The notes: a model not told the origin generated them from the letters alone. 64,000 nucleotides of DNA from Paraconiothyrium sp. Pb-2020 (GCA_022419385.1 JAJUBI010000008.1:186001-250000); one strand, 5' to 3'. Numbered from the stretch's first letter, positions 1 to 11,214 are shown. A program made the numbers and translations.

Positions 1-1727
1 AGGTTGTCGCCAATGCACTCGACCAAACCCTTCAGGTGAGGCAAGATAGCGCAACCCATCAGGATAGGGATCTGCTGTACGATCTTGACACCAGTGTGAC
101 GGGCATGCCACGACTTTTTGCTCCGGCACACGGCCCGAAGGAAAAGCAGAAGTGCTGGTATACCTAGTGCGGATGCAACCACAGCAAATGCTCGGGCCGT
201 CGTGTTGCGCACGTATTCGTCCTGGTGATCCAGATCTGGGCGCATTGTACTGATCATGTGTGCCAAACCAGCAGCTTTTGCGAGGTTGGAAATAATTTCT
301 CGACCCTCTACACGGGCATAGTAGTCTTGGTCGATCAAGAGCGGCTCAATAACAACCAGGATCTTATGGACGTAGGGCCTGACCAAGTCATCCAGCTTGT
401 ACAGAACACGATCGATGACTTTAACAAGCAAATGTCGCTCTTGGTCCTCCAAGGTTCGCTCCATCAGCAACGGTAAGATCTGATTGAAGAGAGCTGCTGG
501 TCCAAACTGGCGAGCATTGTCGGTAAGCTGTCGTAAAGCGGTCTTTCGCATCGGAGGCGTTCCGTTCTTGACTTTGAGAAGCAGGCGCATAATCTTGCGC
601 TCCTTGAGCTCCTCGACAGTCATCTCGTTCTCGTCCGCGCCATCTGTCAGCTTTCCAAAGTACTTCATGTCCTCATTCTTGAAGAACTGCAGGTCGCCCA
701 CACCGGGAATTTCCGTTGGTAGCTGCTTTCCCATCATGGACATGCTGTTGTCCGCTTCAGGAACCAAATACCCCGAGTATCCGGTTGGAAGCGCTGGCAC
801 ACCGACAGGTCGCCTAACCGGCTCGTAGCCCGGAGGCGGCTCGAGGATCTTGTAGCCTTCGGATGGGAGCATCATGTCGAGTTGCTCGTCAGAGAGGGGG
901 GCGTTACGTGCGGAGATGTCGGTGCCGAACGTGAAGCTCGTGGGTGCGGCGGCTTTGGTGCCATTGGTGGCGGGAGCAGGCGTGGCGCTGGCGCTGGCGC
1001 TGGCAATGGCAGCGGTGGTGTCCCATCGTGAACGTACGGGTGCGGCGGCCGCGGGTTCCTCGGGTTTGACCTCCTGTGGATCTGGAGACCACCGCGACCT
1101 CTTCTTCAAAGCAGGCTCTACCGCCGCCTCTTCGATCTTTGCGGGCTCCTCATCACCACCATCATCCCACCGGCGCCGCTTGCGCTTCTTCTCCATGGGC
1201 GGAGTCTTGTTGCCGTCGACTTCGGGCGCGCCATCCTTGAGCGTGGGCTTGTGGTCAAGAACCTCGTCGCCATTCTTCTCGCGGTCCTCGAGCAGTCGTT
1301 GGACACGTGCCTCCTCGCGCTCCAAGTCGCGCTCTTGCATCCTTTCCTTATACGACATGCCGCCCTCTGCGCCATCGGGTGACAGTTTGCGGTCGAATCG
1401 TCGCCGCTGATAGTCGGTCTCGCGTGAGGAAATCTGGGCCTGCTTCTCCCGAGACTCCATCATGTCGTCCTCGCCATGCGCATATTCGTTCAGCATGTCT
1501 GCGCTCGCCGTGTACTGTCCGACCAGCCGCCTTCCGTTGATTTCGCCGACATCCTCCATATCCTCGTCCTCATTCGCGGCGATGGACATGTTGTAGCCGG
1601 CAAACTTGTCGACGCCGTTGCTGCCATCGTACAGGTCCTTATCGAACGCCTCGGTGAGCGACTGCTTGCTTGATCCACCTCCAGAGCCGTTGGTGGCAGC
1701 CTTGTCTCCTGCGCGCGGTCCGGCCAT
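1..1727 (-). CDS. HSH155: Splicing factor 3B subunit 1 (U2 snRNP), N-terminal part
   Basis: Single uninterrupted frame from ATG at 1727 down to the left edge: 575 codons without an intron, cut by the window (the family is about 1200 residues in filamentous fungi). SF3B1 binds the branch-site/U2 duplex in the U2 snRNP. The first 300 residues are charged and disordered, with the RW-containing ligand motifs RRRRWDD (about residue 185), RSRWSP (about 211) and RSRWD (about 234) that in this family bind U2AF-type UHM domains. The HEAT superhelix follows from about residue 330. The segment ARHTGVKIVQQ near residue 541 matches the human region holding H662 and K666, both conserved here. The gene ends just before the K700 region. 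Identity is certain from this resemblance; the missing C-terminal half lies outside the window. Confidence 0.95.
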   Translation of the reverse strand, partial: MAGPRAGDKAATNGSGGGSSKQSLTEAFDKDLYDGSNGVDKFAGYNMSIAANEDEDMEDVGEINGRRLVGQYTASADMLNEYAHGEDDMMESREKQAQISSRETDYQRRRFDRKLSPDGAEGGMSYKERMQERDLEREEARVQRLLEDREKNGDEVLDHKPTLKDGAPEVDGNKTPPMEKKRKRRRWDDGGDEEPAKIEEAAVEPALKKRSRWSPDPQEVKPEEPAAAAPVRSRWDTTAAIASASASATPAPATNGTKAAAPTSFTFGTDISARNAPLSDEQLDMMLPSEGYKILEPPPGYEPVRRPVGVPALPTGYSGYLVPEADNSMSMMGKQLPTEIPGVGDLQFFKNEDMKYFGKLTDGADENEMTVEELKERKIMRLLLKVKNGTPPMRKTALRQLTDNARQFGPAALFNQILPLLMERTLEDQERHLLVKVIDRVLYKLDDLVRPYVHKILVVIEPLLIDQDYYARVEGREIISNLAKAAGLAHMISTMRPDLDHQDEYVRNTTARAFAVVASALGIPALLLFLRAVCRSKKSWHARHTGVKIVQQIPILMGCAILPHLKGLVECIGDN

Positions 1728-2081
1728 TGTGCTGCAGGCGTGGCGAATTGTCCGAGTGGGCGTTGTCGTTGGAGGTGTCGAGGGGGGACTGAGGTAAATC
1801 ATGAGCTGCAGGCACGCTAACGACGCGCACAGACCATCGCCTGCCTAAGTCACGTGCGACCCTCACCCAACACGCGCAGAAACTACGATGGAAAGCTTGA
1901 CTTTGGGACACATTACGCCAAAATCTATCATAGCTCATGCAAAGTTTCTCAAGTTCACGTCGGTGTTGGATTACTACTGGATTCTGCAGGTGCTGAACAA
2001 TCTACGTAGACGCACATGCTATGCTCGTGAAAATGCTCCGTTACCACGATCCTTGAGACCGACCTAGCCCGATGCATCCTG
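1728..2081. other. Intergenic: HSH155 5' region and UBA3 3' end
   Basis: Both flanking genes run leftwards, so this holds the HSH155 promoter and 5' leader and the UBA3 3' untranslated region. I see no open frame, RNA gene or repeat in it. Confidence 0.6.
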
Positions 2082-3544
2082 CTACTTCTTCCACACCACG
2101 ACGTACTTGAACATCGTTGGAAATGCCTTGTCCGAAACCAGCATCTCCTCCCCTTCAGCTGTCAAGTCCTTCATCTTCTTCTCTAGGTTTGGCCGCGTCA
2201 TGCGCTCATAGTCCGCCGCTGACTGGATGTACAGCGACTTCTCTGTGGTCCTTATCGATGGCGTTTTGAGTTGTGCCTCCGGACGCTCCGCCAAGCTGTC
2301 TACGAACTCCTGCAGCGTCGCCTGCGGGTCGATCTCCAGCGGACGCGCGAGAGCATCCTCGCCACATACGGGACAATCATCTTTCTTCTGGTGCTCGAAA
2401 GTATAAGTGTACACAGACTCGTCGCCAGTATACATCATGTAGTTCTCTGTGCCAGGGAATCCAAGGAAGGGGTTCGCGTTAGTGAGGAGCTTGAAGGCCT
2501 CGTTGCAACAGCTGGCTGCTACAATGGCATTCGTTGATGCAATGGCCGGAATGATGTTCTTGACTACGCCTTGCGTCATGCTGTATGTGACTCCGGGAAT
2601 GTTGAACTCTTCTGCGCGCTCCGAGGCTTTCTGGAACAGCCATGTAATGTGCTCGGGGTCGTCGGTGTCTAGGGTGATCTCCTTGCGCTTTTCTTCCCAA
2701 GCGATGATGTGCGCCCACTCGATGCAATGCTGTGGTTGGCGCGGGATAGTAGCAAGTGTGCAAAGGGGAACTGCAGCACGCGGAGCATGCATGTCCAGCT
2801 GACACTCAATGCAGCTGGTCATGGTAGGAAAGATTACCCTCGCCTGGCCCTTGAAACCCTCGGTACCGCCATCTATCAGCGGCTTCAGGCTATCCGGGTC
2901 GTTTCCATCCACCATACCGACGAGCATCGAATTGATCCACCGTCGTGCCTCGATGCTGTCTAGACCACAGACAATGAGAGCAAATTGCTTGTAGTACTCT
3001 TCATCCTTGTCCTGAATCTTGCCGCAGTAAGGTGTGATCTTGACGCCTTTTACGCGCTTCTCCACAAAAGCTGCAGCGACTTCGGCTTTATATTGTCCTA
3101 CATCAGCAGCACGGAACAAGAACTGGCGGTTGAGGTTGGACACATCGATTGTGTCCATGTCGATGACATGAATATCCTTGAAGCCAGACAAGGCTAGATT
3201 CTTCAGTATCTCACAACCTAAGCCTCCAGCTCCGCTATATGATCATTAGTCGATATATCGGTGATTCTTCGCGCGAACTCACATGACCCTGTGTCTGTTA
3301 GTATCAAGAATTTCATTTATGCGTATCAACACTCACAGTACTTTCGCCCTCTCTAGAGTCTCATGGTTGCCTGGCACGAAGCTATCCGGGTCTGTGAAAG
3401 GTCCCGGTCTATCTAGGACCTTGTCCAAGTACTTCCTAAGCCGAAGCGTTAGCTTGCTGAGAGCTGTCGAGACAGTAGATCTTACCATCGCGTCCGGGTG
3501 CCTTCCGAACCATTTGGCAAGAATGCAACGTCAGCTGCAGCCAT
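2082..3544 (-). CDS. UBA3: NEDD8-activating enzyme E1 catalytic subunit (UBA3)
   Basis: Four exons: 3544-3486, 3435-3337, 3288-3283 and 3234-2082, 438 residues. With ULA1 it adenylates Rub1/NEDD8 and passes it to UBC12 for cullin modification. Visible are the nucleotide-binding loop VLVIGAGGLGCE (about residues 53-64), DMDTIDVSNLNRQFLF, the zinc cysteines CIEC and CPVC, and the catalytic Cys in PLCTLATIPR (about residue 213). The C-terminal ubiquitin-fold domain that recruits UBC12 is present. The start ATG at 3544 opens MAAADVAFLPNGSEG and leads to the RWKYL segment typical of the N terminus. Exon 3 is only 6 nt (GGTCAT): it is flanked by AG and GTGAGT and is needed to encode VLVIG in frame, so I regard it as real. 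Introns are 50, 48 and 48 nt. It shares a 248-bp upstream region with divergent TEL2. Confidence 0.93.
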
Positions 3545-3792
3545 TTCTGGTGCAGTTTACAGTGGTTGAGATGAGAAGTGAGTAGGTTCACTAACAGCTC
3601 AGGCGGCGGTGGTAGGCAGCTGTTCCAGTGAGGTTAGCCCCACAGCGCCAAGCCCGCCAACGAAAGTGGCAAGATCTGCCGAGTGGGCGGCTACTTTTGC
3701 TGAACACGGACGCCGGTCACCACTTTCAACGCGTCGCATGGCTGTATGATCACGACTTTACACCAAGAGAATATCAAAATGATCCCGGGAAC
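3545..3792. promoter_or_regulatory. Shared upstream region of UBA3 and TEL2
   Basis: The start codons of two divergent genes lie 248 bp apart, so the promoters must overlap. No TATA-like box is obvious. A longer in-frame TEL2 start at 3628 exists, but the 55 residues it would add are not TEL2-like, so I treat this stretch as regulatory and untranslated. Confidence 0.5.
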
Positions 3793-6700
3793 ATGGACGA
3801 CTTCCTCACGCCTGTCTCCACCACGAAGGTGAAGCGCACTCAGGATCCGAAGCCTCTTCTGCAAGAGATTGGGAGCACCGTGAACAACAAAAGCAGCGTA
3901 GTAATCGATTCGCCCGAAAGAGCCTTGCAGGTCCTCAAGGAGCAACCGGATCTTGGGTCGTTCGAAAGCGTGCTTAGCTTTCTGGTGGCCGAAATTGAGC
4001 GTCAAGATGGCTTTCACCTTGTGTTGCCGGACCCAGTTGCTGCAAATATCGTATTCCAATTAATCAATACGACACTGCATGACTATTGGCAGATCTTGAA
4101 AGATAAGAAAACGCAATCGAAGCAAATGATCAGATGCCTCCGTAATCCGAGTGGTATAGGCAATGTCATCACGCGGTTGCGACCGCTGATTGCAGATTGT
4201 CGACAGAAGAAGGCCGTTGGGGAGACCCGGGACTCGGCATCCCATATCACGGATCTCCTCGACTTCCTCGAGCGCATCTTACACGGCGAACAATGTTTAG
4301 TTCAGGTATGGGCGGACATCAAAGCGCACGGAAAGAACGCAGCACAAAAGAAGTTGATGTGGAAAGAATTCATTGCACAAGTTGCTTCCGGCCGGATAGT
4401 CTCGCTTGCAGCTGAAGCCGAAGATGTACTCAAAGAGAAGCAAGTGTCTCGAAATCCGAGTTGGCTGGCGGACGGCAGCAGCTATGCAACCTGGTTGGGG
4501 CGTAACATCGCACATCTGAGCGCAGTTGAGCACGACGAAGATTCTGTGTCAATCAACATAGATGTCTGCAGCAAAGCGCTGACCCTAGGTTACACAGGTA
4601 CGATACTAATATAGAAATGCAATTATAATGCTGACCATACCAAGATCAGACCATTCGCTCGATGTTGCTAGTCATGATCGATAGCAACTCTATCAGCGCC
4701 TTCACCTCGCTGCTTCACAAGATGAAAGCCTTTGAGCAACGCAAATACCTAAACGCAATCATAACCGTTTTGTCGAACCATTATCTCAACGCTATAGGTG
4801 ACGATACCAAAAGGCTTGTAGTTGAAAGCTCCCCGCGAATTGGGGGTGTCGCTGCCCTGGTCAACGAGTTGGTCAGAGACAGCGACACATTGAAGGAGCA
4901 TCTAGTAACATCACTCACGAAATCTGGAATCCCTGCGCTAGATGATTCACTTTCTGGGCGCAGAAGTGTCATCGCTGCTATTGCGACTGATGAAGGTAAG
5001 GCCGGAGTTCATGAGCTTACGGACATGAGATGGTAACATAGATTAGACCAGATACATACTCTCCTCGAAAACAGCCTTAAAATGTTTGGAGACACATTCT
5101 ACATCAAACATACACCTATCATCCAGCAAGAGGGTACGTAAACCACATATACATTTTCTTACAATGTTCTGACAGCATAGCGCTCGCACAAACTCTTGCG
5201 ATAACGTGCGGATACGTCCAGCGCTCACAACCGATGTTCCTTACCATGATGGCCAAGTCAAGCTATCACACGTCTGGAATGTCAAACAGAATAGGATCAT
5301 CCTCTCCACGAGCCCGGTTCCTTGGCATAGCAGTGGGTATGGCGATCTCGAAAATAGTCGATAAGCCCGAGACTCAACTGAATTTCGACCTCGAAGGTGC
5401 CGAAGCGGAAGAAACGGAATGGTACCAGCGTCTCACACAAATCAATGACAAACTCGGTGAAATCAGTGATTTAAAGGTCCAGGAGAACAGATCGAGCAAG
5501 CAAGGGGACCGGAAAGGACGCACCAAAGTCGTAACCAAGGGCACTGCAAGTCCCGCCGTTACCGAGATACAAGGTCCGCGTATCGTCGAAATACTTTCCG
5601 ACGAAGATGAAGATGAAGACGACGACCTCATCCCTTACTCAAAGCCTGACTCGGACCCCGAAGACGAAACCGACGATCCTACAGAAATCAATCGAAATAA
5701 GCCCACCGCTCCTGTCTATATTCGTGACCTAATCTCCGGTCTGCGTGACACAGAGAACTACGACAGGCACGCTTTAGCGCTCTCCACAGCCGCACCGCTC
5801 ATACGCCGCAAAGCGAACTTCGGCTCCGAGGTTCTCGATCATATCGAAGAACTTGCCTCGATCCTTGTTGGGCTGAACGACAGTTTTGAATTAGAGAAGT
5901 TCGCGGAGCAGAAACAGCAAGCTCTTATAGCCGTACTGTTAGCAAAGCCAGCGGCAATGGCGCAGTGGTTCGCACGCAATTTCTTCGCAGGCGACTATTC
6001 CCTCACACAACGCACTGCGATCCTCACAACCCTCGGTCTAGGCGCGCGCGAACTCGCCGGCTTGAAAGACACTGCTACTGAGGATACGCCACCGCCTGCC
6101 CCATCGTTCCCGAGCAAACAGCTTCCACCGCACCTACACGCCCTCTACGCATCCACTCCTTCATCTTCAAACTCACTAGCCCGCCTCACGACTAGCATGA
6201 CGAAACAACTCCTCTCTCCGCTCGCCGCCCAAGCAGCAGACACCCTCACCGGCCCAGCGATTCTTAAAATAGGCCAAAGCCGCACATTCAGCTCGCGCAT
6301 GGAAGTAGAGGCACGACGCTCGAAGCCCATTCCCAATGCGCTCTCGCAGATGGTCGCGGACAACTTCTTCTTCCCGCTGACGGGACGGTGGTGGCTCGCT
6401 ACGCGTGCATCTGCCTCCTCAGGATCGTCGATATACACGTCGACACATTTGCTTCCTACGTTCTTGCATACCTTGGCCTTGCTTATGAATGCGTCTGGAC
6501 CTAATACGCTGGCGTTACCACAGATGACGCGCGAGATGTGGGAGCTGCTGCTGTCATGCCGGGCTCATGCGCTGAACGACAAGAGGGTCTTGTCAGCTTT
6601 GTTGTTTGCGCTTTTGATGCTGCTCGAGACGAATGAGAACAAAGAGCGACTGGTGACTGAACAAGGCAAGGAGCTGATGGAGACGCAGGAATGGGTGCGT

Positions 6701-6844
6701 GGTGTTTTTGACGGATTACCAGCTGGTAAGGATGGTGAAGAGGATGAGAAGGTGAGAGTGTTAGCTGCAGGTGTGGTTGTGCGCTGTCAGGAGGTAGTCG
6801 AGAAATATCAGCGACGGTTGGTAGGGAGTATGATGGATTATTGA
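3793..6844 (+). CDS. TEL2: Telomere length regulation protein TEL2
   Basis: Four exons: 3793-4597, 4645-4995, 5047-5133 and 5181-6844, 968 residues. TEL2 is the core of the TTT complex, which with Hsp90 stabilises PI3K-like kinases (Tor, ATM/ATR, DNA-PK family). It is an alpha-helical repeat protein. The conserved C-terminal TEL2 domain starts near residue 590 (PVYIRDLISGLRDTENYDRH ... APLIRRKANFGSEV). It is preceded by an acidic linker (DEDEDEDDDLIPYSKPD) that in other species is phosphorylated by CK2 and read by R2TP; here that role is inferred. The start at 3793 (MDDFLTPVSTTK) is preferred over in-frame 3628. The third intron uses CATAG at 5180, because the earlier CAG would put a stop directly in frame. 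The gene is convergent with the ankyrin/CorA gene. Confidence 0.9.
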
Positions 6845-7003
6845 TGTTTTTATAAGCATGGTCGTCGAAGCATAAGGAGAAAATGAATACTTATATGGTA
6901 GGCTATGTCACTGTTTCTTTTAGTTTCCTTTGAAAAAAAAAACATAAGGGAACCAGCCTTCTGCCGCCTTTCGAACCGTTCTTCCATGTTCCGACCCCGG
7001 TCA

Positions 7004-9582
7004 CTAAACTTCGGATTTTTGCTTCTCTTGGCCTCCAATCTCCTCATCCTTCTTCTTGCTCCTGAGCCTACGCGTCAAGGAGTCTGGCAAATGTCCCGCG
7101 AACCAGCGGGTAGATTTGGCCCTTTGTTCAGTCGAATTGCTGGTGGAGACTTCAGTATCGGGTGGATCTTGCTTCTTGGCTTCGCGAGGCGTATCGTTCG
7201 CTTGCGTGTTGATCCTCCTATCGGTGCCAGGTTTCTTTCCGGATCTCCGATTCATCGAAGAAAACCAGTACACAGACCCCAAAATAGTGCCCGTAACCAG
7301 CAGAGAAGCGATCTCTGCTCCGACTACCGCAAGTTAGCACGCAAGATGGCGAAGAGGAAGGGAACATACTGAAGATGCTTGCCAGATAACCCGAATTATA
7401 AGCTCTATTACTATCGTCGTACTTGTACTGACGGTCGATGAACTGCTTAATGGGCAGAGCCATCAAACTTGTCATGAACGAGGATGGCGTAAAGATGACT
7501 GTAACGATAGCAAATGCAATCGCCGCCCAGCCAATGATGACATTGTTCTGTGCTTCTTTGATGCTCGCCTCAGTTCTGCTCAAAATGAGCATGTCATCAA
7601 CCGTCTTCGCTACCTTGTCTGCATCCCTATTGATCTTGGCGATCCGCCTTTTGTAGTTTTCGATGCAGCCCTTGGTCGTCCTCAGCCCACCCATGCATGC
7701 TTTGGTCTTCAAGTCATGTTCCCGTAACGCAGCTCTGTGACTTTCGTCTGCTTTTTCCGATTGACCATTAGAGATAGCATACTGGATCTCCTCGACCTGC
7801 GTTTTCCGTGACGCAGCTGCTCTCTCGGTTCGATCGTTAATGACGTTGTCAATGATCTCTTCTTGTTGTGCCATGACAGTAGATATCATATCCAATTCGC
7901 TTCGAATGTCGGCGAGCGATTCTATGAGCTTCCGCTCGAGCTCCATATCGATACTCTGTGTCGAGCGTTCTGCAGCATACTGGCGGACATCTGAAAGGGT
8001 TTCCACAACCGCAAGCTCGAAAATATCAAGCGCAGAGGCAAATATGACTTTACCCGAGTCTGCGTCTCTGAAGGGCCTTCGAAAGGCATCTACGTGCTCC
8101 CAAATAGCTTTTGTCATATGACAGTCAACGTCTGCTTGCCTGGTCACCTTCCGGGTGTAATCTTCGTTATCTATGTATTTCATCTGATTTGTGTGCAAAG
8201 GGTACGTGGAGACGATAACATCGTCCATCTTCCAGATCCACAATTGAGGCACCAAGAGGATTGGCCATTCTGATTGCTCGCAATTATTCTCTTTCATATA
8301 TTGCCTTTGGACTACCTGAGTCCTGTTTCTGTCCTCAAGTTGATCGTTTGGGAGGCTCGGATAGTATGCTTCATCCAGGGTGCGCTCACAGTAAATCCTG
8401 CATTGAGAACTATCGGGGATAAGATTGGATCCTGGACCTGTGTGCCAAGTTTCGTGTTGTCGTGGGCTCGTTTCGTGCTGTCGCCAATCCGACTCGTGCT
8501 GCTCTCTTCGTCTTCTCCAATTCTTCACCACGTCCATAGTAAGGTATGGAAACTATTCGCATTAAGTCCTCCGTACCAACAACACATCTTACATTGTCTA
8601 TACATACCACTATAGCAACAGCGTCGACTGCGCGTTCATTGGCGTTGAGACGTCCAATCACGCTAGAAGAGACGTGATACATTGGCTCACGATAGTTTAA
8701 GATAGGGTTGCGAGCAGAAATGATCGGCGGACTAGTGGTCTCTCTGATAAACTGGACGACGAAGGAACACCAGTCGTTCAGCGATCGCCGTTCAGTCTTA
8801 TAGACATGAAGAAGCTGCCTTGCAATAGCTTCCGTCGCCATCTACGCCGCTTTAGTGATAATCAGCAGATAGGAATATGATTCATCTACCAGCGGAGCCA
8901 TGACCTGGCCGGTTAGCAACACCATGAAGCTCATTAAGCCACTCACATTGTCATTTGGAGTAAAAACCGATAGTGAATCGTAGCAAACGATAGCATTAGG
9001 TCTCCAATAGGAGATTCCCCACAACTTTGTCATTGGCAGCGTATATGTCGTGGGCTCAAAGTCTTCACAGCGCAGACACAAGGTCATCTGGTCCAAAGGA
9101 CGTCTGGCTGCGATATGGTAGGATGCTAGAAACTCCATTGCATACTCTCTCTGCCTGAGGCTTCCAAAATCGCCATTCGGATCGGCCCCGTGAATGATCA
9201 GTAATTGTATGGATATATAGCACTCACGAAGGAGTGCGTCGTGCAAAAGCGTGCGGTTATCCTGATCCCGTTGGTTCAGGTCTAACCATCTCTTGACCTT
9301 TTCGAGGACGAAGTTGATCTCGTAGTATTCATCCTGATCGTTAGTAGAACCTCTGGTTCGCCCCAGGTAGTCGCGCACAGTATCGACAGTGACATCGCCA
9401 AATCTTACGCTCTCTCCTATTCCCAGTGCCTTTCGAAGTCTTGTTGCATCCTCTTCGGATAGCTCTTTGGCTAGATTGTCGAATTAGCTCACCCAGCCTC
9501 GCTCGGGATCAAGAGTTAGTAACTTACCTCCATCAGACACGATGGCCCTATCTCCGGCTTCCATTGCTGCGTCACAGGCCAT
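7004..9582 (-). CDS. Ankyrin/CorA-like two-helix membrane protein
   Basis: Minimal model with six exons: 9582-9528, 9470-8947, 8904-8890, 8841-8608, 8552-7370 and 7323-7004, 776 residues. Near residue 95 a degenerate ankyrin unit is visible (DNRTLLHDALLRECY, LLIIHGADPNGD). The centre has FPYLTM and a segment around ERTLDEAYYPSL that resembles the fungal CorA-type cytosolic domain. A long charged helical region follows. Two C-terminal membrane helices are about residues 610-632 (IIGWAAIAFAIVTVIFTPSS) and 672-692 (AEIASLLVTGTILGSVYWF), placed as in CorA. There is no GMN motif at the end of helix 1, so magnesium transport is doubtful. The 42-nt intron 8905-8946 is stop-free and in frame. Coding-looking exons upstream (9610-10124) join in phase through a 43-nt intron that removes the ATG at 9582, giving about 911 residues; I consider that longer model likely. 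Confidence 0.65.
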
Positions 9583-9609
9583 TGCTACGTCACTACCTCG
9601 AAGACAGAC

Positions 9610-10124
9610 TTGCGAAAGCCTTATTGAAATGATTTAGAAGGGTGTCGTAATGAGGGACATTGTGGAAACTCCGTTGTTCGTTTCCACCCTTGACAGCTCG
9701 CCTGCTTTCCAGCCGCATCATATGGTCCCAAGAAGAGTTTGAAGTGCCTTCGTACACATGTCTGGTTATAGCAGGTACCCCAAGCCAATACTTTACATTC
9801 TCAGGTGCTGCAGCAGCCTGGCGTAGTGCGGAAAACAAGTTATTGCACCATCCTTTACCGCGCGTGCAACAAGCCAGCTTGTTTGAGTTACCATTGTGTT
9901 AACAAGACTACCCGTGTAGTTGTATAAAGCCCAACCAGTACAAGAGAAGCATTCCACAGTGCTTCTTGACCGGTTTCAGGGTTTCCGAAAGTCTGTGACG
10001 CAGTCAGGGTCTTGTCGGGTACTGAGCGCGATCTACAATAAATCAGCAATACTTTACGTTCAGATGAGGACAATGTGCACCGTTCCCGGATATGCCGTAC
10101 ACCATCCCCAACGACACTGTACAC
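9610..10124 (-). other. Probable 5' exons of the ankyrin/CorA gene
   Basis: Two open segments look coding and fit in phase with the gene to the left. Segment 10124-9912 ends with QTFGNPETGQEALWNASL and LVGLYTTTR. Segment 9817-9610 begins AAAPENVKYWLGVPA and ends with HFNKAFA. Joining 9912 to 9817 (intron 9911-9818, GTAGTC...CCAG, 94 nt) and 9610 to 9566 (intron 9609-9567, GTCTGT...GCAG, 43 nt) keeps the frame into the main gene. The 5' splice sites are weak, and the only start codon seen (10124) falls inside the minisatellite, so the true first exon is uncertain. Confidence 0.45.
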
Positions 10125-10221
10125 CCTTTAGTGCTCCTGTACGCCATTTACAATAACACTGTACACCATTTACAACAACACTGTACACCATCTCCAAGCA
10201 CATTGTGCACCATTCCCAAAA
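10070..10221. repeat. 22-bp minisatellite, seven degenerate units
   Basis: Seven head-to-tail units of 22 bp (one of 20) share the core ACACTGTACACCATT. They start at 10070, 10092, 10114, 10136, 10156, 10178 and 10200. The core contains the palindromes TGTACA or GTGCAC, so each unit carries a small inverted repeat at constant spacing. Units differ mostly at their last six bases. Confidence 0.85.
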
Positions 10222-11214
10222 TCATTGGACTGATCTTTTTGCCCCCCGAGAATTAGATACATTTTGATCAATGGGTGAGTAAGCATGGCAGCCTCATCTG
10301 AGCGAAAAGGCGTAGTGTGCTTGAAGATGGTGTAGAATGAAAGGCGCGATCACCCATGTTCCCTTGATTCCATGATCCGTCGAACCGAAAGCAATTGTAC
10401 GCTGGTTACGCAAGAACATATATGTTCAACATATTCTGACACACCTCCACCGCATAGCTAGCGCCGCACCATACATTGCAAAACAGTCGCTCAACCGCAC
10501 ACTGCAACACGCCATACGAGTACACACTCTATGACCGCCATCTGCTCAACCAAACAAGAACGTACCCTGGCACACTCTACCAACGCTAGTCCCACCATCC
10601 AAAACCTTCACAAGCCGAACATTCAGCCGCCTGAAACACACGTCTACCCCTACCCACGCTCGCCCAATCCCAAACTGTGCCTCCCTCCGATCCGCATATC
10701 GTACCAACCTCAATAGCCATCCCATCGCCGTAGCAATCCCGCAGATAAGCCACCTCGTAACCACCCCCGTCGATCAATGCGGGGAACGCGACGCCTTAAA
10801 CGCCATGTGCGGCGATCGAGGCCGCTAAGAGACTAAGTCCCCGCGCGAGCGAACACGTCTTCGCGCATCACAGCTCTTTGCCGAGTTGGGAAGGTCGTGG
10901 ATGCGTAGGTGATGTTGGTGATAACTCTCGCTCCGCGGAAGAGCGTTCCTGACGGAAGATGTGGCTTGGCGACAGTACGGTTGGTGGGAGAGTGTGGTAG
11001 TCTATACAGATAAACAGGACGAGGCAGGCACAGACTCAGACGGGAGCAATTTTGGGAAAATTATCAGTTGATGGTATCATCTCATATTCGTGATATAGAA
11101 AGAAGCTAGCTCGTCATACGGCAAACGCTTTACACACTAGACAACCCCTATAAGCCGCGCATCCTACGCGCCACCCAAAATATAAACTTAGAATCGAACG
11201 TCCGCTGGATCTGC
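10222..11214. other. Gene-free stretch before the transporter 3' end
   Basis: About 1 kb without a convincing frame. Short frames of 60-72 codons overlap on both strands and have no recognisable product. The right end is the 3' untranslated region of the leftward hexose transporter gene. Confidence 0.5.

Noticed and set aside
9582..9602. Direct fusion of frame 9838-9593 to the main CorA gene without an intron
   Set aside because: A stop codon (TAG) separates them; only a spliced join through 9609-9567 keeps the frame.
10070..10221. CRISPR array
   Set aside because: Units are directly adjacent without unique spacers and drift among themselves; the genome is eukaryotic. It is a minisatellite.
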